DNA of 64,000 nucleotides from Gammaproteobacteria bacterium (GTDB lineage Bacteria > Pseudomonadota > Gammaproteobacteria > Steroidobacterales > Rariloculaceae): assembly GCA_036381015.1 (NCBI GenBank), contig DASVDR010000037.1, positions 62,001-126,000 of the forward strand. Direction: 5' to 3'. Numbering within the stretch: position 1 is the stretch's first letter; every line of letters starts with the position of its first letter. Under the pieces are notes generated by a model. It saw only the letters and a list, made by a program, of their open reading frames with translations. It did not search any database and was not told where the DNA came from. Below, in pieces: positions 29,644-38,665 of the stretch. A program made the position numbers and the translations under genes.

Positions 29644-32388
29644 ATGAAGTCACACGGCGACGCGCCGTCCACGAAGCCCGGTATCCGCCCCGGCCGTGCG
29701 GGCTTCGAGATCGCCCGCATCTTCGAGCCTGCGTCGGTCGCGCTGATCGGCGCGAGCGAGCGGCCCGGCTCGCTCGGGACCGTCGTGCTCCGCAATCTGC
29801 TCGACGCGGGCTTCGACGGCGAGGTCCATCCGGTCAACCCGAAGTACGCGGAGGTGCTCGGGCGGCGTTGCTACCGGAGCGCGGTGGAGATCGGCGCGCC
29901 GACGGACCTCGCCGTGATCGTCGCGCCGGCCCGCGTCGTGCCCCGCGTGCTCGACGAGTGCGGCGAGGCCGGCATCCGGGCCGCGGTGATCCTTTCCGGC
30001 GGCTTCCGCGAGAGCGGGCCGACGGGGCGCGCGCTCGAGGATCGGGCGGTGGACGTCGCGAAGCGGCGCGGCATCCGTTTCATCGGGCCGAACTGCCTCG
30101 GCGTGCTGCGCCCCGCGGCGAAGCTCAACGCGAGCTTCAGCCAGGCGATGGCGAAGCCGGGGCACGTCGCGCTCGTCTCCCAGTCGGGCGCGGTCTGCAC
30201 GGCACTGCTCGATTGGGCGAGCGTGCGCGACATCGGGTTCTCGTGCGTCGTCTCGACCGGCATCGGCGCCGACGTCGACTTCGGCGAGATCCTGGACTAC
30301 CTCCTGCTCGACGGCGAGACGCGCGCGATCATGCTCTACGTCGAAGGCGTGCACGACGCGCGCCGTTTCATGAGCGCGCTGCGCGCGGTCTCGCGCGCCA
30401 AGCCGATCGTCGTCATGAAGGTCGGCCGGCATGCCGCCGGCGGCCGGGCGGCCGTCTCGCACACGGGCGCGCTGGTCGGCGCCGACGACGTGTTCGCGGC
30501 CGCGCTTCGCCGGGCCGGCGTCGTGCGCGTGCTCGAGTACGCGGATTTCTTCGCCGTTGCCGAGACGTTGAACGCCGGGCTCACGACGCGCGGGCCGCGC
30601 CTCGCGATCGTCACGAACGGCGGGGGGCCGGCCGTGATGGCCGCGGACGCGGCCGCGGACAAAGGGATCGAGCTCGCGCGGCTCGCAGAGACGACGCAGG
30701 CCGAGCTCGACCGCATCCTGCCCGCGGCCTGGTCCCGCGGCAATCCGATCGACGTCCTCGGAGACGCGGACGCCGCCCGCTACGCCGCCGCGCTGCGTGT
30801 CTGCGCCGCGGACCCCGGCGTCGACGGCATCCTCGCGATCCTGATCCCGCAGGCGCTCACGTCGCCGGGCGACGTCGCGAGCGCCGTGATCGACGCGGCA
30901 CGCGGCACCGAGAAGCCGATCCTGACGTGCTGGATCGGCGATGCATCGATGCGGGAAAGCTGGCGTCTGTTTCGCGAGCACGGCATCCCGACGTTCCGCA
31001 CGCCGGAGGACGCGGTCGAGGCGTACGCGGCGATCGCGGCGCATCGCCGTAACCAGGAGCTGCTGCTGCAAGTGCCGCCGCCGTTGCGCCGTCGGGACCC
31101 GCCGGATCTCGACGCGGCTCGGCGCGTCATCGAGGCGGCGCTCCGCGCCGGGCGCCGCGTGCTCGACCCGCTCGAGTCGAAGTCGCTCCTCGCCGCGTTT
31201 CACGTTCCCGTGCTGCCGGCGGCGGTCGCGCGCGACGAGGAGGATGCGGCCGTGCGGGCGCGCGAGATCGGCTTCCCGGTGGCGATGAAGCTCTTGTCGC
31301 CGGACATCACGCACAAGACCGACGTCGGGGGCGTGCGGCTCGGTATCGAAGGGGAGGCGCAAGCGGCCGCCGCGTTTCGCGAGATCGTCGCGCGCACAGC
31401 CGCAGCCCGGCCCGACGCGCGCATCGAAGGCGTGCTGCTCGAGCCGATGTACCGCGTGCCCCATGGGCGCGAGCTGATGCTCGGCGTCGTGCGCGATCCG
31501 GTCTTCGGACCGGTGATCAGCGTGGGCCTCGGCGGCACTCTCGTCGAGATCGTCGCCGATCGGGCGGTCGCCCTGCCGCCGCTGAACCGCTACCTCGCGG
31601 AGCGTCTCATCGATCGAACGCGCGCCGCGAAGTACCTCGACGCGTTCCGCGGCAAGCCGCCGGCGAGCCGCGACGCGCTCGTGGAAGCCGTGCTGCGGGT
31701 GTCGGAGATGGCGTGCGAGCTGCCGTGGATCGACGAGCTCGACGTCAACCCGCTCGTCGTCGACGAGCACGGGGCGGCCGCGCTCGACGCGCGCGTGGTC
31801 GTGCGTCCCGTCGACCCGGACGCCCGTCCGTACGCGCACATGGCGATCCATCCGTACCCGAGCCGCTTGGCCCGCCCGTACGTGTTGCGCGACGGGGTGC
31901 CGCTCGAGATCCGGCCGATCAGGCCCGAGGACGCGCTGATCGAGAAGCGCTTCGTCGAAAATCTCTCGGAGCGGTCGCGATACCTGCGCTTCATGTACTC
32001 GCTGCGGTCGCTGACGCCCGAAATGCTGTCGCGGTTCACGCAAATCGACTACGACCGCGAGATGGCGCTGATCGCGGTCGTCGAGACCGAACGGGGCGAG
32101 GAGCAGGTCGGCGTGGCGCGCTACGTCGTGAACGCCGACGGCCGAAGCTGCGAGTTCGCCGTCGTGGTCGCGGACGAATGGCGGCAGCGGGGTATCGCGA
32201 CGCGGTTGCTGCGCCGGCTGATCGACATCGCCCGCGAGCGCCGGCTCGAGCGCATGAACGGCCTCGTGCTGCGCGAGAACCACAACATGCTCGCGCTCGC
32301 GAAGGAGATCGGCTTCGAGCAGGAGAACGTGCCGGACGACCCGAAGCTCGTCTCGATCAGCCTCGATCTCGCCGCCGCGCCTCGCTAG
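29644..32388 (+). CDS. PatZ/Pat-like protein lysine acetyltransferase: NDP-forming acyl-CoA synthetase-like fused to GNAT
   Basis: A 914-aa cytosolic protein. A CoA-binding domain comes first (FEPASVALIGASERPGSLG..). Next are succinyl-CoA synthetase-like domains (FIGPNCLGVL, VALVSQSGAVCTALLDWA) and an ATP-grasp domain (FPVAMKLLSPDITHKTDVGGV). The C-terminal GNAT domain holds IRPIRPEDALIEKRFVENLSERSRYLRFM and the acetyl-CoA loop ADEWRQRGIATRLLRRL. This architecture is that of E. coli PatZ (YfiQ), which acetylates enzymes such as acetyl-CoA synthetase. The ATG at 29644 has a GGGGGGAG about 9 bases upstream. Some homologues have lost synthetase activity; the catalytic His of the synthetase part was not checked. 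Confidence 0.9.
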   Translation: MKSHGDAPSTKPGIRPGRAGFEIARIFEPASVALIGASERPGSLGTVVLRNLLDAGFDGEVHPVNPKYAEVLGRRCYRSAVEIGAPTDLAVIVAPARVVPRVLDECGEAGIRAAVILSGGFRESGPTGRALEDRAVDVAKRRGIRFIGPNCLGVLRPAAKLNASFSQAMAKPGHVALVSQSGAVCTALLDWASVRDIGFSCVVSTGIGADVDFGEILDYLLLDGETRAIMLYVEGVHDARRFMSALRAVSRAKPIVVMKVGRHAAGGRAAVSHTGALVGADDVFAAALRRAGVVRVLEYADFFAVAETLNAGLTTRGPRLAIVTNGGGPAVMAADAAADKGIELARLAETTQAELDRILPAAWSRGNPIDVLGDADAARYAAALRVCAADPGVDGILAILIPQALTSPGDVASAVIDAARGTEKPILTCWIGDASMRESWRLFREHGIPTFRTPEDAVEAYAAIAAHRRNQELLLQVPPPLRRRDPPDLDAARRVIEAALRAGRRVLDPLESKSLLAAFHVPVLPAAVARDEEDAAVRAREIGFPVAMKLLSPDITHKTDVGGVRLGIEGEAQAAAAFREIVARTAAARPDARIEGVLLEPMYRVPHGRELMLGVVRDPVFGPVISVGLGGTLVEIVADRAVALPPLNRYLAERLIDRTRAAKYLDAFRGKPPASRDALVEAVLRVSEMACELPWIDELDVNPLVVDEHGAAALDARVVVRPVDPDARPYAHMAIHPYPSRLARPYVLRDGVPLEIRPIRPEDALIEKRFVENLSERSRYLRFMYSLRSLTPEMLSRFTQIDYDREMALIAVVETERGEEQVGVARYVVNADGRSCEFAVVVADEWRQRGIATRLLRRLIDIARERRLERMNGLVLRENHNMLALAKEIGFEQENVPDDPKLVSISLDLAAAPR

Positions 32389-32495
32389 TATCGCAGACCG
32401 GAAACGCGCCGAGGTGCGCCGATCGCGGGGACAGTCTCGATTACGAGATATGGTAAGCTGCGGAAGCGAATTCGAAGAACTTCCACTTACGAGAG

Positions 32496-33194
32496 ATGAA
32501 GACGCTCGAAGCCATTCGTCCGCGGCCGCTGCACGACGAGGTGGCGGACCGGTTGCGGGAGCTGATCACGCGCGGAGAGCTGGCGCCCGGCGAGCGCCTC
32601 AACGAGCGGTTGCTCACGCAGAGGTTCGGAATCTCACGCACGCCGCTGCGCGAAGCGGTGAAGATCCTCTCCTCGGAAGGGCTCGTAAAGCTTCTGCCGA
32701 ACCGCGGCGCGGTAGTCACCACGATCACGCGCGCCGACGCCGAGGACATGTTCCAGGTGATGGCCGTGCTGGAGGCGCTCGGCGGCGAGCTCGCGTGCCG
32801 CCGAGCGTCGGATGAGGACATCGACGAGGTCAGGCGCCTCCACGAGAAGATGCGCGGATGCCACGAGGCGGGCGATCTCGTGACGTACTTCGAGCTGAAT
32901 CAGAAAATCCATCAGAAGATCATCGATTGCGCCGGGAATCGGGAGCTTGCCGACGCCTACCGCCGGATCTCGGTGCGCATCCGCCGCGGCCGCTACATGG
33001 CGAACCTCTCTCGTCCGCGGTGGAACGAGGTGATGAGCGAGCACGAGCGCATTCTCGATGCCCTCGTCCACCGGGACAGCGAGCGGCTGAAGGAGATCCT
33101 CGCGCTGCACCTCGCGAACAAGGCGAAGGTCATTCGGGAGTGGCTCGCGAGCGCGGAACGGGACGGCACGCTCGCGAGCGGCGCGAAGACCTGA
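32496..33194 (+). CDS. GntR-family transcriptional regulator, FadR/FCD subfamily
   Basis: A 232-aa repressor-type protein. The N-terminal winged helix is PLHDEVADRLRELITRGELAPGERLNERLLTQRFGISRTPLREAV (split here only for reading). The all-helical FCD effector domain (residues ~80-220) has the metal/ligand His-type positions in FELNQKIHQKI and SEHERILDAL. FCD regulators usually sense organic acids. A TTACGAGA duplication at 32450 and 32488 lies upstream. It precedes the second CxxCH protein gene, which it may control; this is inference. Confidence 0.9.
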   Translation: MKTLEAIRPRPLHDEVADRLRELITRGELAPGERLNERLLTQRFGISRTPLREAVKILSSEGLVKLLPNRGAVVTTITRADAEDMFQVMAVLEALGGELACRRASDEDIDEVRRLHEKMRGCHEAGDLVTYFELNQKIHQKIIDCAGNRELADAYRRISVRIRRGRYMANLSRPRWNEVMSEHERILDALVHRDSERLKEILALHLANKAKVIREWLASAERDGTLASGAKT

Positions 33195-33201
33195 CGGGTC
33201 G

Positions 33202-33230
33202 GCCGGAAGAGCCCCTTCCGGCGGCTTCTT
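33202..33230 (+). terminator. Possible intrinsic terminator after the GntR gene
   Basis: Perfect 8-bp stem GCCGGAAG/CTTCCGGC (33202-33209 and 33215-33222) with a 5-base loop, followed by a weak T-containing tail (ggcttctt). It starts 8 bases after the stop codon. Confidence 0.5.
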
Positions 33231-33237
33231 GCGCTGC

Positions 33238-33268
33238 TTGACCGGCCGGCCGCGATCGTCGGTACAAT
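33238..33268 (+). promoter_or_regulatory. Candidate promoter of the second CxxCH protein gene
   Basis: TTGACC (33238-33243) and TACAAT (33263-33268) are 19 bp apart, a long spacing. They lie just after the terminator-like hairpin and 85 bases before the ATG at 33354. Confidence 0.4.
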
Positions 33269-33353
33269 CGCTTCTCTCGGGGCACGGAGCCGGCATGAGC
33301 AAGAAGAGAAATTCGCCGGCGCTCTCGCCCCTTTTTGCTGGAGAGGAAGTTCG

Positions 33354-35519
33354 ATGAGTGAGCTCATGCGTCGGCGGATTCGGGGATTGGCATTGCGAGT
33401 CGGCGCGGCCGCTGCGGCCGCTGCGGCGTTCGGTGCCGCGCACGCGCAGCGCGCCGAGCAGATCCCCGAGGGGTACATCGCGGGAGTCGTCGAGAGCGAA
33501 GAGGGTCCGGAGGCCGGCGTGTGGGTCATCGCGGAGACTTCGGAGTTGAAGACGCCCTTCATCAAGATCGTCGTGACGGACGACGACGGCCGCTTCGTGC
33601 TGCCGCAGATGCCGGAGGCGACCTACCGCGTGTGGGTTCGCGGGTACGGGCTCGTCGATTCCGAGCCGATCGAAGGCCGCCCCGGAGACCACGAGCTCGA
33701 GCTCGATGCCGTCGTCGCCAAGACGCCGCAGGAGGCCGCCCAAGTCTATCCGGGCAACTATTGGATGTCGCTGTACGAGCCGCCGCCGAAGAGCGCGTTT
33801 CCGGGCACCGGCCCCGAGGGGAACGGCATCTCCCCGCAGATGCTCACGCAGCAGCACTGGATCTATAACTTGAAGAGCGCGTGCAATTTCTGCCACCAGC
33901 TGGGCAATCACATCACGCGCACGCTCGATCACATGGATCACCTCGGCTTCGCGACGCCCGAGGAGGCGTGGATCTATCGCACGCAGCTCGGCGTGCGCGG
34001 CAGCTCGATGGCCGGGGCGTTCGCGACCTTCGGCACGCAGGCGGCCTCCCGCGTCTTCGCCGATTGGACGAGTCGGATCGCCGCGGGCGAAGTGCCTCCC
34101 CAGCCGCCGCGGCCGGAAGGCATCGAGCGCAACGTCGTCCTGACGCTTTGGGACTGGGGCGTCGAGACCTCGTTCATGCACGACGAGGTCGCCACCGACA
34201 AGAACGACCCCACGGTCAATGCCTACGGGCCGATCTACGCCGTCTCGTCGGGGCACGGCAAGCTCACGGTGCTCGACCCCATCGAGAACGACACCTACGA
34301 GCTGACGATTCCCACCCGGGAGGATCCGCGCAAGGTCAACTCGCGCTTCCCGCCTCCCGGCATGCCGTCGAACTTCTGGGGGAACGAGCACCTTTGGGGG
34401 CTCGAGAATCCGGCCGACCCCCACAATCCGATGATGGATCACAAGGGCCGGGTGTGGATGACGTCGAAGATCCGCAACGAGCAGCCGGCCTGGTGCCGGC
34501 CGGGCTCGGACAACAAGTTCGCGCAGTACTATCCGCTGAACTTCAGCGCTCGGCAGGCGTCGTACTACGACCCGAGCACCGGCGAGTTCGTGCTGATCGA
34601 CACGTGCTTCAGCACGCACCACTTGCAGTTCGACAACGACGCCGACCACACGCTCTACTTCAACGAGCTGCTCGGCCCGATCGTCGGCTGGATCAATACC
34701 CGCCAGTACGACCTCACGCGTGACGAGCAGGCTTCGCAAGGCTGGTGCCCGCAGGTGGTCGACACCAACGGCGACGGGCGCATCACGAAGCCGTGGAACG
34801 CGCCGGACGGCGAGTTCGATCCGAGCCGCGACACGGAGGTCCGCTTCAACCTCTACTCGGTCATCCCGAGCCCGGTCGACGGCGCGGTATGGGGCGCATC
34901 CGAGGAGTTCCCCGGCTACATCGTCCGCGTCGACCGAGGCGACAATCCGCCGGAGACCTGCATCACCGAGGTCTACAAGGTGCCCGAGGGAGGCTTGGAT
35001 CCGCGCGGCATCGACATCGATTCGAACGGCATCGTCTGGACGGCGCTCGCCGCAAGCAGCCACCTCGCGAGCTTCGACCGCTCGAAGTGCGACGTGCTGA
35101 ACGGCCCCGAGGCGCATCTCGGCGAGCTGTGCCCGCAGGGCTGGACGCTCTACGAGACGGATGGGCCGAACCTGAAAGGCACCGACGTGCCAACCGATTT
35201 CCACTATTACAACTGGGTGGACCAGCACAACGTCTCGGGGCTCGGCGAGAACACGCCGTTCGCCACCGGCTCGAACTCCGACGCGCTGCTCGCGCTCGAC
35301 CCGGAAACCGGAGAGTGGCTCACGTTCCGCGTGCCGTACCCGCTCGGCTTCTACCATCGCGGGATGGACGGTCGCATCGACGATCCGAGCGCCGGCTGGA
35401 AGGGCCGCGCCCTCTACGCGAACTACGGCACGCACCTGGTCTGGCACATCGAGGGCGGCAAGGGCACGCGCGGCAAGCTCGTGCGCTTTCAAATTCGCCC
35501 CGATCCGCTCGCCCATTGA
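33354..35519 (+). CDS. Secreted CxxCH protein with carboxypeptidase-regulatory-like and predicted beta-propeller domains (paralogue 2)
   Basis: A 721-aa exported protein. The signal peptide ends about residue 31 (AAFGAAHA/Q). The domain order matches the paralogue at 21947-24136: regulatory-like beta domain (GVVESEEGPEAGVWVIAETSELKT..YRVWVRGYGLVDSEP), then a single CNFCH motif (LKSACNFCHQLGNH), then the long propeller-like region. Shared blocks include FWGNE, DHKGRVWMTSKI, DTCFSTHHLQFD, PSPVDGAVWG, GIDIDSNGIVWTAL and VPYPLGFYHRGMDGRIDDP. The EF-hand-like DTNGDGRIT loop is better preserved here than in paralogue 1. A single CxxCH suggests one covalent haem in the periplasm. Cellular role unknown. 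GGAGAGGAAG precedes the ATG at 33354. Confidence 0.8.
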   Translation: MSELMRRRIRGLALRVGAAAAAAAAFGAAHAQRAEQIPEGYIAGVVESEEGPEAGVWVIAETSELKTPFIKIVVTDDDGRFVLPQMPEATYRVWVRGYGLVDSEPIEGRPGDHELELDAVVAKTPQEAAQVYPGNYWMSLYEPPPKSAFPGTGPEGNGISPQMLTQQHWIYNLKSACNFCHQLGNHITRTLDHMDHLGFATPEEAWIYRTQLGVRGSSMAGAFATFGTQAASRVFADWTSRIAAGEVPPQPPRPEGIERNVVLTLWDWGVETSFMHDEVATDKNDPTVNAYGPIYAVSSGHGKLTVLDPIENDTYELTIPTREDPRKVNSRFPPPGMPSNFWGNEHLWGLENPADPHNPMMDHKGRVWMTSKIRNEQPAWCRPGSDNKFAQYYPLNFSARQASYYDPSTGEFVLIDTCFSTHHLQFDNDADHTLYFNELLGPIVGWINTRQYDLTRDEQASQGWCPQVVDTNGDGRITKPWNAPDGEFDPSRDTEVRFNLYSVIPSPVDGAVWGASEEFPGYIVRVDRGDNPPETCITEVYKVPEGGLDPRGIDIDSNGIVWTALAASSHLASFDRSKCDVLNGPEAHLGELCPQGWTLYETDGPNLKGTDVPTDFHYYNWVDQHNVSGLGENTPFATGSNSDALLALDPETGEWLTFRVPYPLGFYHRGMDGRIDDPSAGWKGRALYANYGTHLVWHIEGGKGTRGKLVRFQIRPDPLAH

Positions 35520-35523
35520 GCAT

Positions 35524-35650
35524 GCATCGGGTGGCGGACACGAGTGCGTAGGATGTGTATCGTGTGCTGGACATGAGCGGTGTGCACCGGGTGGACGTGA
35601 GTCGCGTGCGTTAGGTAGCCGAACATGACGTTCCCGACATGAGCGTCGAG
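35524..35650. repeat. Degenerate tandem array upstream of cytochrome bd genes
   Basis: Roughly five decayed units built on GGTGNCGGACATGAG and GTGCGTTAGGT occur between the CxxCH gene and cydA. The clearest pair is TGCATCGGGTGG at 35523 against TGCACCGGGTGG at 35583, about 60 bases apart. Related sequence occurs inverted at 41514-41565 (GTGTCCGGCACCTAACGCAC), and one unit (CCGGGTGGACGTG) lies at 43413-43425. It is part of the wider GGTGYCNGRCACC repeat family. Confidence 0.55.
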
Positions 35651-35661
35651 GGCTGAAGGCC

Positions 35662-37044
35662 ATGGACGCGGTCCTGTTGGCGAGAATCCAGTTCGCTTTC
35701 ACGATCGCGTTCCACATCATGTTCCCGGCGTTCACGATCGGGCTCGCGAGCTGGCTCGCGATGCTCGAGCTCCTTTGGCTTCGCACGGGCAAGCCGGCCT
35801 ACCAGAGCCTCTATCAGTTCTGGCTCAAGATCTTCGCCGTCTCGTTCGGTCTCGGCGTCGTCTCGGGCATCGTCATGAGCTTCCAGTTCGGCACGAACTG
35901 GAGCGGCTTCAGCGAGGCGGCCGGCAACATCATCGGGCCGTTGCACGGCTACGAGGTGATGACGGCCTTCTTTCTCGAGGCCACGTTCCTCGGCGTCATG
36001 CTCTTCGGAGCGCAACGCGTGTCCCGCGGCGTGCATTTCTTCGCCACGTGCATGGTCGCGCTCGGGACGCTGCTCTCGGCGTTCTGGATTCTCGCCGCCA
36101 ACAGCTGGATGCAGACGCCCGCGGGACACCGCTACGAGGACGGCGTGTTCTACGCCGAAAGCTGGCTGGAAGTCATCTTCAACCCGTCGTTCCCGTACCG
36201 CCTCGCGCACATGGTGACCGCGGCGTTTCTCTCGACCTGCTTCATCATCGCGGGCGTTGCGGCCACGCATCTGCTCGAAGGCCGGTTTCCACGGCGTGCG
36301 GGAGCGACGCTTCGTCTCGCGGTGATCTTCGCGAGCATCGTCGTGCCGATCCAGATCGTGATCGGCGACTTGCACGGCCTCAACACGCAGGAGCACCAGC
36401 CGGTAAAGGTCGCGGCCATCGAGGGCCATTGGGAGTCGCAAACCCGCGCCCCGCTGATTTTTTTCGCCGTGCCCGATCAGGAGGCCGAGCGCAACCGGCT
36501 CGAGATGGCCGTCCCCGGCCTCGGCAGCCTGATCCTCCATCACGATCTCGACGCGCGCGTCGCGGGCTTGAAGGATTTTCCGCCGAACGAGCGCCCCCCG
36601 GTCGCGTGGGTGTTCTACTCGTTCCGGGTGATGGTCGGCTTGGGTCTCGTGATGCTCGCGCTCGCCTGGATCGCGCTCGTGCACCTTTGGCGCGGCACGC
36701 TGGAGCGAACCCGCTGGCTGCTGCGTGCGTTCCGCTACGCGGCGCCGGCCGGGCTCGTCGCCCTGCTCGCGGGCTGGTTCACGACCGAGGTCGGCCGCCA
36801 GCCGTATCTGATCTACGGTCTGCTGCGGACCGCGGAAGGCGTCTCGCCGGTGCCGAGCGCGAGCGTAGGCACGACGCTCGCGCTGTTCGTTCTCGTTTAC
36901 GGCGTGGTGTTCGGCGCCGGCGCCTACTACGTGATGAAGCTGATCCGGCACGGTCCCCTCGAGGCCGAGCCCGCGCGCCCGGATACGCCGACGGTGCGGC
37001 GGCCGCTGTCCGTGCCGGGCGATTCGATCGAGGAGCCGGGGTGA
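35662..37044 (+). CDS. cydA: Cytochrome bd quinol oxidase subunit I (GRQP, cyanide-insensitive type)
   Basis: A 460-aa integral membrane subunit with about nine helices. It carries the haem and quinol sites: the N-terminal His ligand at residue 18 (TIAFHIMFP), the RLAHM segment for haem b558, and the GRQP motif at residues 378-381 in TTEVGRQPYLIYGLLRT. The Q-loop is short, as in the CioA branch of bd oxidases. It reduces O2 to water without pumping and keeps working at low oxygen or with haem-copper oxidase inhibitors. The stop overlaps the cydB start (TGATG). Confidence 0.95.
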   Translation: MDAVLLARIQFAFTIAFHIMFPAFTIGLASWLAMLELLWLRTGKPAYQSLYQFWLKIFAVSFGLGVVSGIVMSFQFGTNWSGFSEAAGNIIGPLHGYEVMTAFFLEATFLGVMLFGAQRVSRGVHFFATCMVALGTLLSAFWILAANSWMQTPAGHRYEDGVFYAESWLEVIFNPSFPYRLAHMVTAAFLSTCFIIAGVAATHLLEGRFPRRAGATLRLAVIFASIVVPIQIVIGDLHGLNTQEHQPVKVAAIEGHWESQTRAPLIFFAVPDQEAERNRLEMAVPGLGSLILHHDLDARVAGLKDFPPNERPPVAWVFYSFRVMVGLGLVMLALAWIALVHLWRGTLERTRWLLRAFRYAAPAGLVALLAGWFTTEVGRQPYLIYGLLRTAEGVSPVPSASVGTTLALFVLVYGVVFGAGAYYVMKLIRHGPLEAEPARPDTPTVRRPLSVPGDSIEEPG

Positions 37045-38048
37045 TGGCGGGGGAGTGGCTCGACCTCGTCTGGCTCGCGCTGATCGCGTTCGCGATCTTC
37101 ATGTACGTTCTGCTCGACGGCTTCGTCCTCGGCATTGGCATCCTGTTTCCCTTTGCGCCGAGCGACGAGAACCGCGGCACGATGATGATGTCGGTCGCGC
37201 CGATCTGGGACGGTAACGAGACGTGGCTCGTCCTCGGCGCCGGCGGCCTCTTCGCGATGTTCCCCGAAGCCTTCGCGATCGTCCTGCCGGCGCTCTACCT
37301 GCCGTTCATCTTCATGCTCTTCGGCCTGATTTTCCGCGGGATCGCGTTCGAATTCCGCTTCAAGGCGAGCCGCAGCCGCAAAATCTGGGATCGTTCGTTC
37401 CAGATCGGCTCGCTCGTGGCCACGTTCGCGCAAGGCATCGTGCTCGGCGCGTTCGTCCGCGGCTTCGAGATCGAGGGCGGCGCTTACGCTGGCGGCACGC
37501 TCGGCTGGCTGACGCCGTTCGGCCTGCTCGTCGGCGTCGCGCTGATCGCCGGCTACGCGCTGCTCGGGAGCACCTGGCTGATCATCAAGGGGCCGGGAGA
37601 GCTCGAGCGGTGGGCGCGCCGGGTGTCGGTGCGCCTGCTGATCGTCGTGCTCGGCGCGATCGCCGTAATCAGCGTATGGGTCGCGTTCCTGAACGAGACG
37701 ATTCAGCAGCGTTGGTTCTCGCTGCCGAACTTCTACGTGCTCTCCCAGGTGCCGCTCCTGACGGTCGTGACCGGCTTTCTGCACTGGTACACGACGACGC
37801 GGGGGCGCTTGATCGCGCCGTTCGTGCTGACGATGGTCCTCTTCACCCTCGGATACGCCGGCCTCGCGATCAGCCTCTGGCCGAACATCGTTCCGCACGA
37901 GATCCCTTACTGGGAAGCGTCGGCGGCGCCGTCCAGTCAGATTTTCATGCTGGTCGGCGCCGCGATCACGCTGCCCGCGATCCTGTTCTACACGACCTAC
38001 TCGTACTACGTGTTCCGCGGCAAGGTGCGCCGGGATCTCGTTTACTGA
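37044..38048 (+). CDS. cydB: Cytochrome bd quinol oxidase subunit II
   Basis: A 334-aa membrane protein with eight to nine helices. CydB signatures visible are LDGFVLGIGILFPF near the start, PIWDGNETWLVLGAGGLFAMFPEAFA, and GIAFEFRFKA. It partners subunit I. The ATG at 37044 overlaps the cydA stop. No small CydX gene can be recognised directly downstream; the ORF ends with SYYVFRGKVRRDLVY, followed by a tandem-repeat patch. Confidence 0.95.
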   Translation: MAGEWLDLVWLALIAFAIFMYVLLDGFVLGIGILFPFAPSDENRGTMMMSVAPIWDGNETWLVLGAGGLFAMFPEAFAIVLPALYLPFIFMLFGLIFRGIAFEFRFKASRSRKIWDRSFQIGSLVATFAQGIVLGAFVRGFEIEGGAYAGGTLGWLTPFGLLVGVALIAGYALLGSTWLIIKGPGELERWARRVSVRLLIVVLGAIAVISVWVAFLNETIQQRWFSLPNFYVLSQVPLLTVVTGFLHWYTTTRGRLIAPFVLTMVLFTLGYAGLAISLWPNIVPHEIPYWEASAAPSSQIFMLVGAAITLPAILFYTTYSYYVFRGKVRRDLVY

Positions 38049-38074
38049 CGCGCGCGAGCCTCGCCGCCCCGGGG

Positions 38075-38275
38075 GCATGTCCTTCCACGCCGGCCTTCCC
38101 GGCCACGCGGCGCCCCACGGCGCGACCTTCGGGCAACGCGGCGCCTCACGGCGCGACCTTCGGGCCGCGCGATGCCTCTCGGCGCGGCCTTCCGGTTGCG
38201 CGACGCCTTTCGGCACACCTTCCGGCCGCGCGACGCCTTTCGGCGCGAGACCTTCCGGCCATGCGAGGCCTCGCC
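38075..38275. repeat. ~30-bp degenerate tandem repeat array after cydB
   Basis: About six head-to-tail units of 30-31 bases follow the pattern CGGCGCGACCTTCGGGCCGCGCGACGCCT. Units are contiguous without spacers and diverge gradually, with the last units ending near 38275. The array fills most of the gap between cydB and the small ORF at 38388. Several frames stay open through it, but none looks like a real gene. Confidence 0.75.
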
Positions 38276-38387
38276 GTCCCCCGGATGGCCCGAAAATTGC
38301 CCGGTGTCCTCGCTTGCCCGGCGGAACGCGGCGTGCTGCGGGCCGTGTTTGAAAAGAGCTGAGGGAACAGCCGAAGGGCCGGATCGC

Positions 38388-38606
38388 ATGGAACGTCTGT
38401 TTCAAGTTTTGGACGAGATCGACGATTTCGTCACCATCGTGCGCCACCTCCTGCTGCGCCATAGCGCGCGGGCCGGACGCCGGAGGCCGCGCCGGGCGCC
38501 GGCGCCGGCTGCCGCAGGTCCACGCGCGCCGTCGATCGCCGATCCGTGCGCGCCGTCGATTGCTGCTCCGCAAGCGCCGTCGATCGCCGTCCGCCGCGCC
38601 GTTTGA
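38388..38606 (+). CDS. Small protein of unknown function with a tandem-repeat tail
   Basis: A 72-aa ORF. The first ~25 residues form a plausible amphipathic helix (MERLFQVLDEIDDFVTIVRHLLL). A basic stretch follows, then three near-identical 8-residue repeats (APSIADPC, APSIAAPQ, APSIAVRR). At the DNA level these are ~24-base direct repeats at 38524-38600. A purine-rich GAAGGGCC lies 11 bases before the ATG. The codon-phased tail and helix make it more credible than a random frame, but there is no family assignment. It could be regulatory, or could equally be a product of repeat expansion. Confidence 0.45.
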   Translation: MERLFQVLDEIDDFVTIVRHLLLRHSARAGRRRPRRAPAPAAAGPRAPSIADPCAPSIAAPQAPSIAVRRAV

Positions 38607-38665
38607 GGTAAAGTCGTGCCCGGCCGCGCTTCGCCGGCCCACGCGACCTCTCGGGAGGCGTCCGG

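Noticed and set aside
32634-35792. 1052-residue minus-strand open frame across the GntR and CxxCH genes
   Set aside because: Same GC-bias artefact; it crosses two well-supported plus-strand genes and the intergenic terminator.
38075-38275. Possible CRISPR array
   Set aside because: The ~30-bp units are directly joined without unique spacers and diverge steadily; no cas genes are near.
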